Assembly (NCBI RefSeq): GCF_024323335.1
Contig: NC_066580.1
Location: forward strand, 440,405,351-440,469,350
Reading direction: 5' to 3'
From: Lathyrus oleraceus
Lineage: Eukaryota; Streptophyta; Magnoliopsida; Fabales; Fabaceae
Length of the DNA: 64,000 nt
Below, piece by piece: positions 38,962 through 50,374 of the stretch; within the stretch, counting starts at the first letter, position 1; each line of letters begins with the position of its first letter. The position numbers and the translations under genes are program-made. The notes beneath the pieces were generated by a model. That model was given only the letters and a program-made list of their open reading frames with translations, made no database searches and was not told the DNA's origin.

Positions 38962-40674
38962 TGTTGATTCCTTAGGATTGGCAGTAATTTTAGAAAACAA
39001 ATAATGTAATCATCTCTGTTGTTTTAATATGTTGGGTTGAAGAAATTCAACATCTGGACCAACATGTCATGTACGATGTCACGACATCAGGTCTGTGACA
39101 TCGCACATGTGTAGGAAACTGAATTAATTAATTCAGTATATGTCATGGGATCAGCAAGGATATCTGGTGAATATCCTAACTCCCATGTGGAGGTCTTGAA
39201 GACTAAATCAGAATATATATAGGCTCTAAACATGGAGATATATATGGAAAGAGTTTAGGAACTTGAAGACCTTGTTTGTAGCAGAATTTTTCTGCTGAAG
39301 TTGCAACAGCAAAGAACAAGTCTGCTGCAATCTTCTGAAGGCCCAAATCCAGTTGGGTGATTAGGTTATAAATAGCTGATTGTAATCTAGTTTTTGTAAG
39401 CCTCTTAGAATGAATTTTTAGGGGTGTGTGTAAGGTAAACCTCCCAATCTGTGGGAAGGTTACCATGTGTTTCTCAGTGGTAAACCTGAGAGTGTTTGTT
39501 ACTCAAAGCCTGTAGGCAAGAGTAATTATGTTCTTGAATGAAGCTGTGAAGCAAGTTCAAGGTGTTTGCACATTACATTGTATTTGTAGTGATAGGAATG
39601 GAAACTGGAGGTTTCTATCTAGGAGTTCCTAGGTATAGATTGCATTGGGTAGGGATTAAGTGATGAGTTGTAAACGGGGGAGTTTAACTCTGAATTGATA
39701 CTACTAATAGTGGATCTTCTTCCTGGCTTGGTAGCCCCCAGATGTAGGTCATGTTGGACTGAACTGGGTTAACAATTTCCTGTGTTTGTTTTCCTTCTGT
39801 ATGATATAATCATGTCTGCCATAACTAAGCATGTATTCCAGTCTGTTCATCAAGATAATAGCAGACCTGATACATAGCCTTCTGTTGGAATGTCAATCAG
39901 AATGTTTTGACATTCATCAACAACAGCACATACTGTTTAATAAGCTGATGAATTCAGTTCAGTATGTAGTGAAGTCTGGAGTTCAAAAGCACACCAGACC
40001 TGGCCAAAAAGGATCTTTGTGAAACTGTCAAACTGGATGCCTTGACAGTTCTTCCTGTAAGCTGATACTGAAGTAGAGACTGGTTGGTCTTTTACAGTAC
40101 AGCAAATTTAGCACAGTCTGTTTTTAGGAACCAAACAGACTTAGCATATGGTTCTGGACTTGGATGTCAAACGGAATGTTGTGACATTCACTCATGACTG
40201 CATATGCTAAATTGTTGGATGATTAGTTTTCTGTTTCAGGATTTTTCTCAGGCTATTCACCAGCTGATCTAAAATCTAGGAAACTAACAACTAAGCTACA
40301 ATTAATGAACCTGACAAATAATCTATTTGTTGGCTCCTTAATAAGTGAAGATTAGTTTAACTTGTTACAACCTTTAATTTAGGAAATACAAGTACATGAC
40401 CAACAAACTGGAACAATGTAACAGATATTGTTCAAAACAGGATTGAGACATCGTGCTGATATCTGTGTAGGAAAACAACAGAAGTGAAGGTTATGGTGCA
40501 CATAACTAAGGGTTCCTCCTTTCTAGGATGACATAGAAGGAGAGGTCGTGACACTGTGAAAAGGTGCAAATTAGTACAGAGTGTAATAACTGTCTTGCTG
40601 TAATAGGTACAATGTTAGATCAGATGTCGTGACTTGAAGTAGAACATCTGAATACTGACTACGCCAGAATTTCA
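38962..40674 (+). repeat. Copia 3' LTR
   Basis: 1713 bp, followed by TSD ATAAG and then the rest of the family-B LTR (GAAGTCGGTTATGC). Confidence 0.92.
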
Positions 40675-40829
40675 ATAAGGAAGTCGGTTATGCAAGGGGA
40701 AGGTATTAGCACCCCAAACATCCATGGTACTCCATGGGAACCGTTTTTATTGTTCTCGCTCGAATAGGTGTTATCTAAAGATTACTACAAAAAGAATGGG
40801 AAAGGGAAAGAAATAGATAAAATGCTCGG

Positions 40830-40904
40830 TGAGGATTAAGGCCCTCATGCCTACGTATCCTCATAGTGCAATGAGAAATTCAGAGCTTCGTAGTTCAAAG
40901 AACT
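40830..40904 (-). other. Multi-hairpin module, copy 1 (split LTR B)
   Basis: H1 is TGAGG/CCTCA (40830-40834 with 40843-40847). The outer stem is CTACG/CGTAG (40851-40855 with 40889-40893). H2 is TCCTCAT/ATGAGAA with one mismatch. H3 is AGTTC/GAACT (40892-40896 with 40900-40904). Confidence 0.65.
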
Positions 40905-41625
40905 AGAGGCGGAAGGTGAAAAGAAGTGTGATCAAGGTATGGTCTGAACCAACAAATAGTATTTTGAGCTCCAACAAGGGTGGAAAGATGAACCCAAGAG
41001 TAAAGTTGCTATTACCGATGCGTGGACTAGTAGGACTGCCACTATAGGGTAAATCCAAAAAAGACGAAGAAATAAGTGTTTGGGCACGGTCCCAAACATC
41101 TCTTGGTTCACAAGGTGATGCAAGAAGGAGCGCAAAAAGGTAGTGTATTTGGCTCAAATAACTGGTATATCACATGGAGCGAAAGAAGGTAGATTATGAG
41201 TGCATCGTTAAAATGAACGGAATGAAGTGACCGAAGTCACATAAGTGAATGTTTGGGGATAAGTGATCAAAGAAATGTTGTTTGAAATCGAAAGGTGAAA
41301 GTGTATTGGAATCCATAAGAGAAATGGGATTCGTACCATAGAGGGAAACTAATTTAACCGATACGTGGACCAGCAAGCCGCTACTATAGGGTGTTTAGCC
41401 AAAAAAGAAGGAATTAAGTGTTTGAGGTTGTAGCCCAAACAACTCTGGGTAGAAAGGCGGAATACATTAGGTGTCCTAACAGGGTATGTATGGAATCCTA
41501 AAGAAAGTGTATTTCGATACCAAAGAGATAATATGTCACTGGATGGATGGTTTATGATCGAAGGTACGTAATGAATTGTGCAAGATATGAACGATGCCCT
41601 AAGGCGAAGGAGGAATAATTAGAAG

Positions 41626-41707
41626 TATGCTTACCAAGGATTCACATCCTCGTGCCTATGTATTCTCATTGTGCAATGAGAAACTCAGAGTAATCGTAGT
41701 TCAGAAC
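41626..41707 (-). other. Multi-hairpin module, copy 2 (split LTR B)
   Basis: H1 is AGGAT/ATCCT. H2 is TTCTCAT/ATGAGAA with loop TGTGCA. H3 is GTTC/GAAC. The outer stem is weaker here (CCTATG against CGTAG). The Ogre element begins six bases after the module. Confidence 0.55.
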
Positions 41708-42007
41708 CACGATGTCGCATCCGCGAAAAAACAACCGGCGGGACTCAAACAAAAACACAACACAGAGCCGCCACTGCGCGTTATTTATCCCAAGATAGGG
41801 AAAGGAAACGCTCAGAGAAACCTGGAAAGGAAATGGTCTTGCGACCAAAGAGAAAGGGTAAGGGAGTCGGTTACGCGAGGGGAAGGTATTAGCACCCCTC
41901 ACGTCCGTCGTACTCGACGGGATCCACGTTCTAAGAAAAGAAAAGGTTGCTAAAACATCACACACACACACAAGGAACGCAGGTGGGGTTAAGGGGGAGA
42001 GAGCTCG

Positions 42008-42075
42008 ATAGGACATCGCATCCTATGCCTACATATCTCGTCTGGAACGAGAATCAGAGCTGCTGTAGTTCGGCT
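42008..42075 (-). other. Multi-hairpin module, copy 1 (Ogre 3' LTR)
   Basis: H1 is ATAGGA/TCCTAT. The outer stem is CTACA/TGTAG. H2 is TCTCGT/ACGAGA with loop CTGGA, followed by the constant ATCAGAG. Confidence 0.65.
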
Positions 42076-42290
42076 TACGCACGCCAAACAACACAAAACA
42101 CACAAACAGATGGCAAACATGGAGCCCGACAACCACTTGATGGAATTACGTCGGCATCCGAACCAAAACACACTCATAAGGGCAAACGTGGAGCCCGACA
42201 GCCAATCACTGGACTTACGTCGGCATCCGAACCAAAACACACAATCAGATAACAAACAAACACACACAAAAGAAAAAAAAAGTGCCCGGA

Positions 42291-42367
42291 GAGGTCTCGC
42301 ACGACCTCCTGCCTACATACCTCGTCTGGAACGAGGATCAGGGCGATGTAGTTCCCCCTCAAGGGAA
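42291..42367 (-). other. Multi-hairpin module, copy 2 (Ogre 3' LTR)
   Basis: H1 is GAGGTC/GACCTC (42291-42296 with 42303-42308). The outer stem is CTACAT/ATGTAG (42313-42318 with 42346-42351). H2 is CCTCGT/ACGAGG (42320-42325 with 42331-42336). H3 is TTCCC/GGGAA. Confidence 0.68.
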
Positions 42368-45300
42368 AGAAAAACTAGCCAGAAACCAAGGGAAGACACA
42401 CTACCAGGGAGCTGGACTCGAGCCTAGTGTTGTCATGCATCGTTACCCTACGTTCAGGTTTCTACCTACTTGCACAATTGCAAGCTACTCCTATCCAGGA
42501 AGAAAGCAAGCATACAAGCATACAGGCATCATACAAGCATTTCAAACAACCATGTCAACCAAATATTCACAAAGCACACACTATAACCAATCAAGTGGGC
42601 TCAAACAATGGGTTTGACTGCCGAAGCAAGTCGTTTGTACATGGGTATTATTCGCTCTTAACCTTGCCATTACGAGGCTAAGGTGAAGCAGATGAAAAGG
42701 TGAAGTGAGTATGAGACCTCACAGCTCTTATCCCTGACCGGGGAGAGCTTCTGACAAAGGAGCGTGGGTCCAGAATGGAGGGACCCTTCTACGCTCAAAG
42801 ACTCTGACTCGATTGTGCAACAGCACGAGATCTTGGGTTTGTGCCCCAATGCATCGACACACAGCCGTGTGAGCAGAGGGACGACTCACAGAGTAGTGGG
42901 GGATAGATTGCATATCCCTTGGCTTCCACCAATTGCCTCATAGAGGACTTCACCTGCTTAGGCACAAATGTAAACAATCACAAACATCGCCTCTTAAGGA
43001 GGACTTCAGACATTTTGCCCGGCCAAATAACAGGCCGGGTCTCCAGACTACATGAAGAATAGAAGTCCTACCTCAAGTGGTTTAAAAACCAAGCAGCAGC
43101 AAGCAAGTTCTTAGAAGAACTGTAAGCAACTAAATGTACCTGAAAACAATCAAGTATCATCAGTACTCAGACAGACAACAATAAACAGCAAATGTTAATC
43201 AGTCAGACTATACAGACAACACAAGCACATAAATGCAAGCTACAAGCTCAAGCTCAAGCTTCACAACCTACAAAACAAAGTTATGTTAGTCCTCAACATC
43301 AAACACATCCAATTTAATCAACTTGGCTCAATCCCTTTATGCATTATGCATTTCATCCTGAAAAATCAAGCAAATGTGAGAAACTGGACCACTAGGCCAA
43401 GCCTAGGGTCCAAAAGGGAGAAAAATTCTAAACAGCAAGCAATTCTCAACCAAACTCAAATTAACACAAATAGAAAGCCAAGGCAATTGATCCCATGTTT
43501 ATACCATTCACCAATATTATTTCATGACCAAAACAAGTCGAACTAGGTCAAACATAACACCAAACATCCAAACAGAATGACTTCAACCAAATCCATATCA
43601 AAACAATTCCAAAAATCCTCAAATAATTTACACCTAAACAGGACATATTCAAGGTACAGCATGTCAATTTTCAGCTTAATTGGACAAAAGGAACTATGTC
43701 AATGAAAATCAAGAAAAACAGACACAAATATTCAAGCCAAACCATATCATCAACACATGCATTTACTTCAAAAATTCATAAATCAATGAAAACAATAAAG
43801 AAATGAATGGGACCAAAAGCATCATATCCTATCATGTGTCTATAACCAGCATACCAAATTTCATCATCATCCAATACCATATGAGGATTTCACAAAGATA
43901 ATGCCAACATGTATCACATGGACTTGCACATTTGACCAACAGAGATGAAAAATACCAATCAAATTGAAAATGCCACATAAAAATCCAGAAAAATGTACAT
44001 AGCATCTCAACATATCAATGATCCATCATACAAAATTTCAATCCATTCTAACAAGCATAGGCTAGGCAAATAATTTCATGAAGTTGCCCTAGTTAGGTGT
44101 GACACAAATTGTCACACCTAAGTTCAAAAATTCACATCTCACACCACAGGTATCAAAAATTCACAAACTTTATATGTAAATCACCAGCAACATGTCTACA
44201 ATCACCACAAAAAATTTCAGACATTTCTTTTAAGGCATGAGAATTTCACATCAAAAATGGCAAAATGTGTCAAAATTGCATACAAGTCAAACATTCATAG
44301 ACCAAACCAATTTTCCACCAAGCACAATTTCTAAAAATATGCTCATAAAATTCTACAGGGAAAATGGAAGCTACCAAAAAAAACCACATATTTTTCTGAT
44401 CATTAAAACATTTTTTATGAATTTTTTAAGATTTGTAATGATTTTAAATAATTATTTGGAATTATTATTAATTAATTAAATGAGTTCAGTGGCATTTTTG
44501 TAAATCCATGGCCAGGCGCGGTAAACCTCCAATTTGAAAATTCAAACGAGAAAACGGATCAAACACTCAAAAATTTCAGAAAATCTCTCTCTTCCTCACG
44601 CGTTTCCAGAAATCTCAAAAACTCAAGAACATCAAAGTTCAACCAAAATCAACAAATGGATACTCGTTGGAACGGTCTAAGTGTCAGGAATCCAAATATG
44701 CAAACGATTTCAACTAATTCTTCCTAAATTTTCTGGATCGAGCATTTTAGGTTTTGGTGATATAACTTTGAATCAACCTAACTCGAGCTACAGTCCACTA
44801 TTTCCAAAACTAATTACATCACGATGCTCTACATCAAACAAACTATAAAACGCACATAATCATTCACCAATCCATGAGATTCGATTTCTAACCTTGATTC
44901 GAAGGCAGTGTTGAAATTGGAGCTTTCAAGGTGTTTTGATGCGAAACAGATGGAGAACAAGCTTCAAGAAGTTGACTGGAATGCTCAGGATCAATTGCAA
45001 TGGCTTCTAGAAGAAGAAATCTTGATTCACCATTGATGGACCTTGCATGGACAGTCGCGAATGGATGCTCCTTTCAATCCAATGTTCCAAAACAGTTGCA
45101 GATGATGATGAGTGGAAGTTGCAGCAAGAAGAATTTCGCAAATTGATCAAGAATTGAGAGAGTTTTGATCAATTGAAGTTCTATATGGATCTTGAGAATT
45201 TGGGAGAATTTGAAGAATTTGAGATTGATTTTGGGGAATTGTGAAATCTGTTATGAATTAGTTAGAATTAGGATTATATATCTCCTCTTAATCCATGCTT

Positions 45301-46689
45301 AATCACTCTAATTAGCAAAATACAAAGTGATTAGCAAATGTGTCATTTTCAAGCCAAGGGCAAAATAGTAACTTCACATGCCAGCCAATGCCAGCTCATT
45401 GACAGCTCACACAAACCCTAAACACCTGTCATGAGCTGTTGCCACTTGTTTCATGTTCATTGGATGAGTATTTTGCATTTTCCACATGTGATGGCACTTT
45501 GTTCATTTTTCCAAGTTCATTTCAAAAGCCAATTCTCAAACCACAAGGCCTTGGCATGTTATGAGCATTCCAACAATTTCCAAATGTCATTTGTGAAGTG
45601 TTGCAAAAATCCCCATTCCAAAATTCTCATTATTTCTCAAGTTGGACAATTTTGCCCCTGGACTTTTAACTGTACAGTTGAAATTTGACTTTTTGCATTG
45701 ACCATTTTTGATGAAATCCAATTATGCACCATGAAAGTACATGTCAAATGGAGTTTGTGCATAAAAAGATCACTCAATTTGGACACTCCATGTGGAAGTT
45801 ATGCCCCTCTGATTATGAGTCATTTTTGAAATTGAATGGACCATAACTTACCAACCATACATGGGATTTTCAAGTTCTTGGACTTTTTGGAAAGGTGAGA
45901 ACAAGATCTTCAACTTTCATGTTGAACAAAGTTTCATTTGAAGCTTCCTTGGACACGTAATTTTGAAGTCAAAAACTTTCCATTTTTGGAAACCTCCATT
46001 ACAAGTCACTTTCTATTTTTGGCAGTTTTTGTTCTGACTTGATTTTCTTCATTCTTAAGCTTTGAGATGTCAAATAACACTTGTTCCAACATGAATGAAG
46101 TGTATCCAACTCATTTTCACCTCCAAATCCATCAAATCATGCACAGTTGACCATAGTTGACTTTTTCAACTGATAGATGAATCTGGCAATGCACTGATCA
46201 ATCTGAGCCCCAATCTTCTGATGAAATGGCTCAAGGGTGAAACCCTAGCCTCAATAAGCTCCATACAACCATGGGATGATCCTCATATACATCATAGACC
46301 CCATCTCCTGATCATGCCCTGATTGGCCCAATGCAACTGATTAGGGTTGACCAGTGGTCAAAACCCTAATCTCAAGGAATCCTGCTTCAACACTTGATGA
46401 AATCAAACCATGATGATGATGATGTATCATTTCAAACAAGATGAAGACCAATCTCCTTTGAGAATCATGAAACCCTAATTTGGACCTCCACATCCTCAGA
46501 TGATTAATGACCAGTCCAATGAAACCCTAGCTGGCACTTTGCCTTCCTCATCTTCTGATCAAGACTTGGGAGAATGACTTGCACAATGTAACCACATGAT
46601 ATGCAACCTGCAATGCCTAATGACCTAAACATGATATGCAATATGTTATGCTAGTCCCAAGAGAGGAGGGCAAATTTTGAGGTGTTACA

Positions 46690-46703
46690 GCTGCCCCTAT
46701 TCA
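46690..46703 (-). other. Ogre polypurine tract
   Basis: On the minus strand GAATAGGGGCAGC directly precedes the LTR start TGTAACACC. Confidence 0.8.
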
Positions 46704-49700
46704 ATCCACTGTGAACCTGTCGATATGAATAGCCTCGGCTTTCAGATGATCAGGATGAAGAGTGATTGAATACCAAGAACAGACGAACAATTTGCACTCT
46801 GATGAGAAAATAATTAACAACGCCTGTCAGAATCGGCGAAGAACACAATCTCTGAAACAAAAATCCGACTGGTACGGATAAAGTCGGCTTGATCACCGAA
46901 AAATGTCGACCTGGATACCAAAATAAATGGTAACACAGGGATAACTATGGCCTGAACACCACACATCTGCTGGGGATTATTATTCCTCTCTTTTTTTCTG
47001 CTTTTCTTGAACCCCGGAATTTTCTCTTCTTTTTCATTTTCTTGGCCTGAACACCACTTTGGTCTGAACACCTCTTCGGTCTGGATACCACTTCGGTCTT
47101 GATACCACTTCGGTCTGGATACCACTTCGGTCTGGATACCGGGAAACTGGCCGGATTGCCGCAAGCTGCATCGATCTAATCATCGTGAGCTTCTTCGATC
47201 TGGAAATCGGAACTGGCCGGAGTGCCACAAGTTCTTCGTCCTGACTGTTGAGAACCTCTTCGATCTGGAAATCGGAAACTGGCCGGAGTGCCACAAGTTC
47301 TTCGTCCTGACTGTTGAGAACCTCTTCGATCTGGAAATCGGAAACTGGCCGGAGTGCCACAAGTTCTTCGTCCTGACTGTTGAGAACCTCTTCGATCTGG
47401 AAATCGGAAACTGGCCGGAATGCCACAAGTTCTTCGTCCTGACTGTTGAGAACCTCTTCGATCTGGAAATCGGAACTGGCCGGAATGCCACAAGTTCTTC
47501 GTCCTGACTGTTGAGAACTTCTTCGATCTGGAAATCGGAAACTGGCCGGAATGCCACAAGTTCTTCGTCCTGATGGTTGACAAGCCCTGAGCCGACTGCT
47601 CTCTATTCAACCCTGGCAGACAAACACTTCGCGTTTAGCTGGGGATTATCTTCTTTCTTGTTTTTCTTGAACCCCGAAACTTTCTTGATTAACATTCCCA
47701 TTTCTGCTCGACAGAAACTTACCCTCTAGTATCGTACTACTGGGGAATATCCTTGATTAAAACCATGATGCTAGACTCCTCGGAGTAACACCTTCACTGT
47801 CTGATAAAACCAATCCTCAAGCGGTAACCACGGCTTGAATCGCACTGATCGCGTAACGTCCTCTGATTTTATTTCCATCTCTGTCCGACGGAAACATTTC
47901 CTCCAATATCGCACTACTGGGGAACATTGCTGGTCTGACGTCATGATGCTAAACTCCACAGAGTAACATCTTCACTTTCTGGCACAACCACCTCTCAAAC
48001 GGTAACCACGGCTTGAGACTAGCTCTATGCTTGCAACAATGATGCATGATCTTTTTCTGCGTAATGCTCCATACTTATGGAAATGCTACGCGATTTATTT
48101 TTTCTATGCAACATGCTATGCTATTCTACATGATGAATGCATAAAAAGCATCCCCCTCAAGGGACTCTTCTGAGGAGCTCGAGACACTCTGCTGAGGAAC
48201 TCGTCAATACTCCGATTCCACCCTGCTGGGGAATAATACTGCTGCCGGGAAAAGGTAACCCTTGCTGGGGAAACACCTCCTTTGCAGCCAATCCGCTCGA
48301 GGAAATGCTGGGGATAGGAACCACCAACACTCTGTGGGGATACAGTCTTTGACTTGCTGGGGATATCAATCCCGAACCTGCTTCGGAGAAACCATCACAG
48401 ATACCTGACGACTTCACTGGGGAAATACTCACAGATACTCTGCTGGGAAACAGCCACCTCCAGACCTGTCGACTGGGGAAGCCTCGATCTGACACATGCT
48501 GGGGGATAACCATCCTGGCCCTGCTAGGGAAACGAATGCCACTCCGCTGGGGATTACCCATGCAATCCATAGGTAGAATCAACTCAGCTGGGGATGCAAA
48601 AATCCGTCCGCTACGGGAACTTGTCCAATCCACTGGTAGGATGAACACTGCTGGAGATATATTTCATTGAAACCCGCTCCACTCGGGGAATAGCAACCTT
48701 CAAGCCTGGCTGCTGAGGAAACACCATTTACCTGCCGGGAATAACCATCCTAACTCGGCTAGGGAACCCACAGACCTTGGATCTGCTAGGGAGTTGGTCC
48801 TCTACTTCTGCTTAGGGACCTCGCTGGGAAATGAGAAAAGTTGGTACAGAACACCCGTCGACTCGTCGAACCACGGTATCCACCTCCCAATCTCGTATCA
48901 GTTTTCCACTTTTGAGAATTCCCAGACTCGTCTGGACCTTTTCTGCTCCATCATCTTATATTCCCAATCGCCCCGCGCTCGACGAAAACGTACTACTGGG
49001 ATTTATACATACTTTTCAATTTTCCGACTTTGAAGAGTCTTCTTGATTAAAATCAAGGATCGTCGTACGTCCCTCGTCGTCTTCGTCATCCCTTCATACA
49101 TTCATTCGTCCCTGATTGGACTCTCTGGGGATTTGTTTTCCACCAGCTTCTACATCACAACCTGCAAGTGAGTGAAAAATATCTAACAATTCCTGCAAAA
49201 CAGATCGTTAGATAAAATCGTGCCCCAGGCGTGTCAAGATTTCAACACTTGGGTCACTCAACCTTCCAAATAAGATTTCAAGCTTTCAATCTTATAAACA
49301 TGCATTGGAAGGGACCTGTATGTCTTAAAATGCAAGATTCTTTATCAAAATAATCAGATGTTTTTGCAATCAAAGCGGTAATGAAAACAAAAAACAAAAT
49401 TATTTGACTGAATATGCATTTTATTGATTGAAAAAATGTGTGGCTCAAATGAGCAATACAAAGGAAGCAATTCCTGAAAAGAGGTAATTGCGCACAAAAG
49501 GAAAAATCTATCCTAATGGCAATGTGAAACCCGCAATCTCATCGAGTTCCAACTCGGTTACACCCCATATGTCCTCAGACTCTCCGTGCTTTCTGCCTTC
49601 TGAACAAGACGATTCCGACTGATCCCTACCGGGTATTATCCATGTGCCTTAACCAAAGCGCAAACGATCATGCTAGACGCAGTTGTTCGTTTCAATCCCT

Positions 49701-49903
49701 CTTTTGCCTGGACCGCCCTTTCGGGTTTTCAGTCCACCGGGATACCCCTTCTTGCCCAAATCGCCTTTTCAGGTTTTCGACTTGCCGGGTGTACATTTTT
49801 TCTTTTATCCCTAATTTTTGCCCGAACCTTTCTTTCTGTTTTTGGTTCGCCAGGATGCCCATTTTTGCCTGGACTATTTTATTCTTTTCGTCCAGCGGGT
49901 CTT
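46704..49903 (-). other. Ogre 3' untranslated region with nested tandem repeats
   Basis: About 3.2 kb without recognisable coding sequence. It holds a 17-bp repeat (about 47050-47146), a 66-bp minisatellite (47165-47580), a roughly 180-bp duplication (about 47690-48030) and a long irregular array of CTGCTGGGGA-like motifs (to about 48850). Published work describes the 3' untranslated regions of Ogre elements as hypervariable and as a source of satellite repeats; this copy fits that. Confidence 0.75.
47165..47580. repeat. 66-bp minisatellite, about six units
   Basis: The phrase GTTCTTCGTCCTGACTG recurs at 47231, 47297, 47363, 47429, 47494 and 47560 (last copy variant), so the period is 66 bp with one 65-bp unit. 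Minus-strand frames stay open across the array (up to 144 codons) and encode 22-residue units such as HSGQFPISRSK plus RFSTVRTKNLW. Confidence 0.9.
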
Positions 49904-50374
49904 TTATACGAAGTATTTTTTAACCGCGTCCGCATTCACAGGGGATGGAAAATCCTCACCATCCATGGTCGTTAGCAACAAGGCTCTGCCAGAGAAAACC
50001 TTCTTGACCACGAATGGACCTTCATAATTCGGTGTCCATTTGCCCCTTCGATCGTTTTGAGGAGGAAGGATCCTTTTCAGCACCATATTACCTACGTGAT
50101 ATACCCGAAGTCGTACTTTCTTGTCAAAAGCACGCTTCATCCTTTGCTGGTACAACTGCCCATGACAAATGGCTGCCAGCCTCTTTTCCTCAATCAGGCT
50201 CAACTCTTCGTACCGGGTCCTTACCCATTCAGCCTCTTGCAATTTCACGTCCATCAGGACTCTCAAAGAGGGAATCTGAACCTCAACAGGTAATACAGCC
50301 TCCATCCCATATACCAATGAGAAAGGAGTTGCCCCAGTAGATGTACACATCGAAGTTCGATACCCAGGATACAT
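49904..50374 (-). pseudogene. Ogre integrase C-terminal fragment
   Basis: 156 codons, open, reading TGATPFSLVYGMEAVLPVE (end of the integrase core), then the C-terminal region with VLKRILPPQND, WTPNYEGPFVVKKVFSG and a tail ending VNADAVKKYFV. The catalytic DDE core and zinc finger are missing. On its 5' side the reading jumps from an RNase H-like phrase (EYEVCILGIE, near 50385) straight into this fragment, so a deletion removed the rest of the second RNase H and most of integrase. The Met at 50374 is not a real start. Confidence 0.85.

Larger units (their letters stand above)
33213..40674 (+). mobile_element. Non-autonomous Ty1/copia element (SIRE/Maximus-like)
   Basis: LTR 33213-34925, PBS TGGTATCAGAGC, about 4.0 kb internal region, polypurine tract AAAGGGGGAGAT, LTR 38962-40674, with TSD ATAAG (33208-33212 and 40675-40679). 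LTR and PPT style match the SIRE/Maximus lineage. The internal region has no frame longer than about 106 codons and no gag, integrase, RT or RNase H motif that I can recognise, so any movement must have used proteins supplied in trans. It sits inside the family-B LTR. Confidence 0.88.
41713..46689 (-). repeat. Ogre 3' LTR
   Basis: 4977 bp, TGTCGCATCC to GGTGTTACA on the plus strand. Compared with the 5' LTR I count about 19 differences, including one 1-bp indel in a T-run near 44440. No gene inside. Confidence 0.93.

Noticed and set aside
47165..47580. CRISPR-like array
   Set aside because: Repeats are contiguous without unique spacers, and the DNA is plant nuclear.
47176..47610. Minus-strand 144-codon frame across the 66-bp repeat as a protein gene
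   Set aside because: The period is a multiple of three, so several frames stay open together; there is no domain and no gene context, and it lies in the untranslated 3' region of Ogre.
48157..48648. Minus-strand 163-codon frame
   Set aside because: It is read through the CTGCTGGGGA-like array; composition explains the open frame and no domain is visible.
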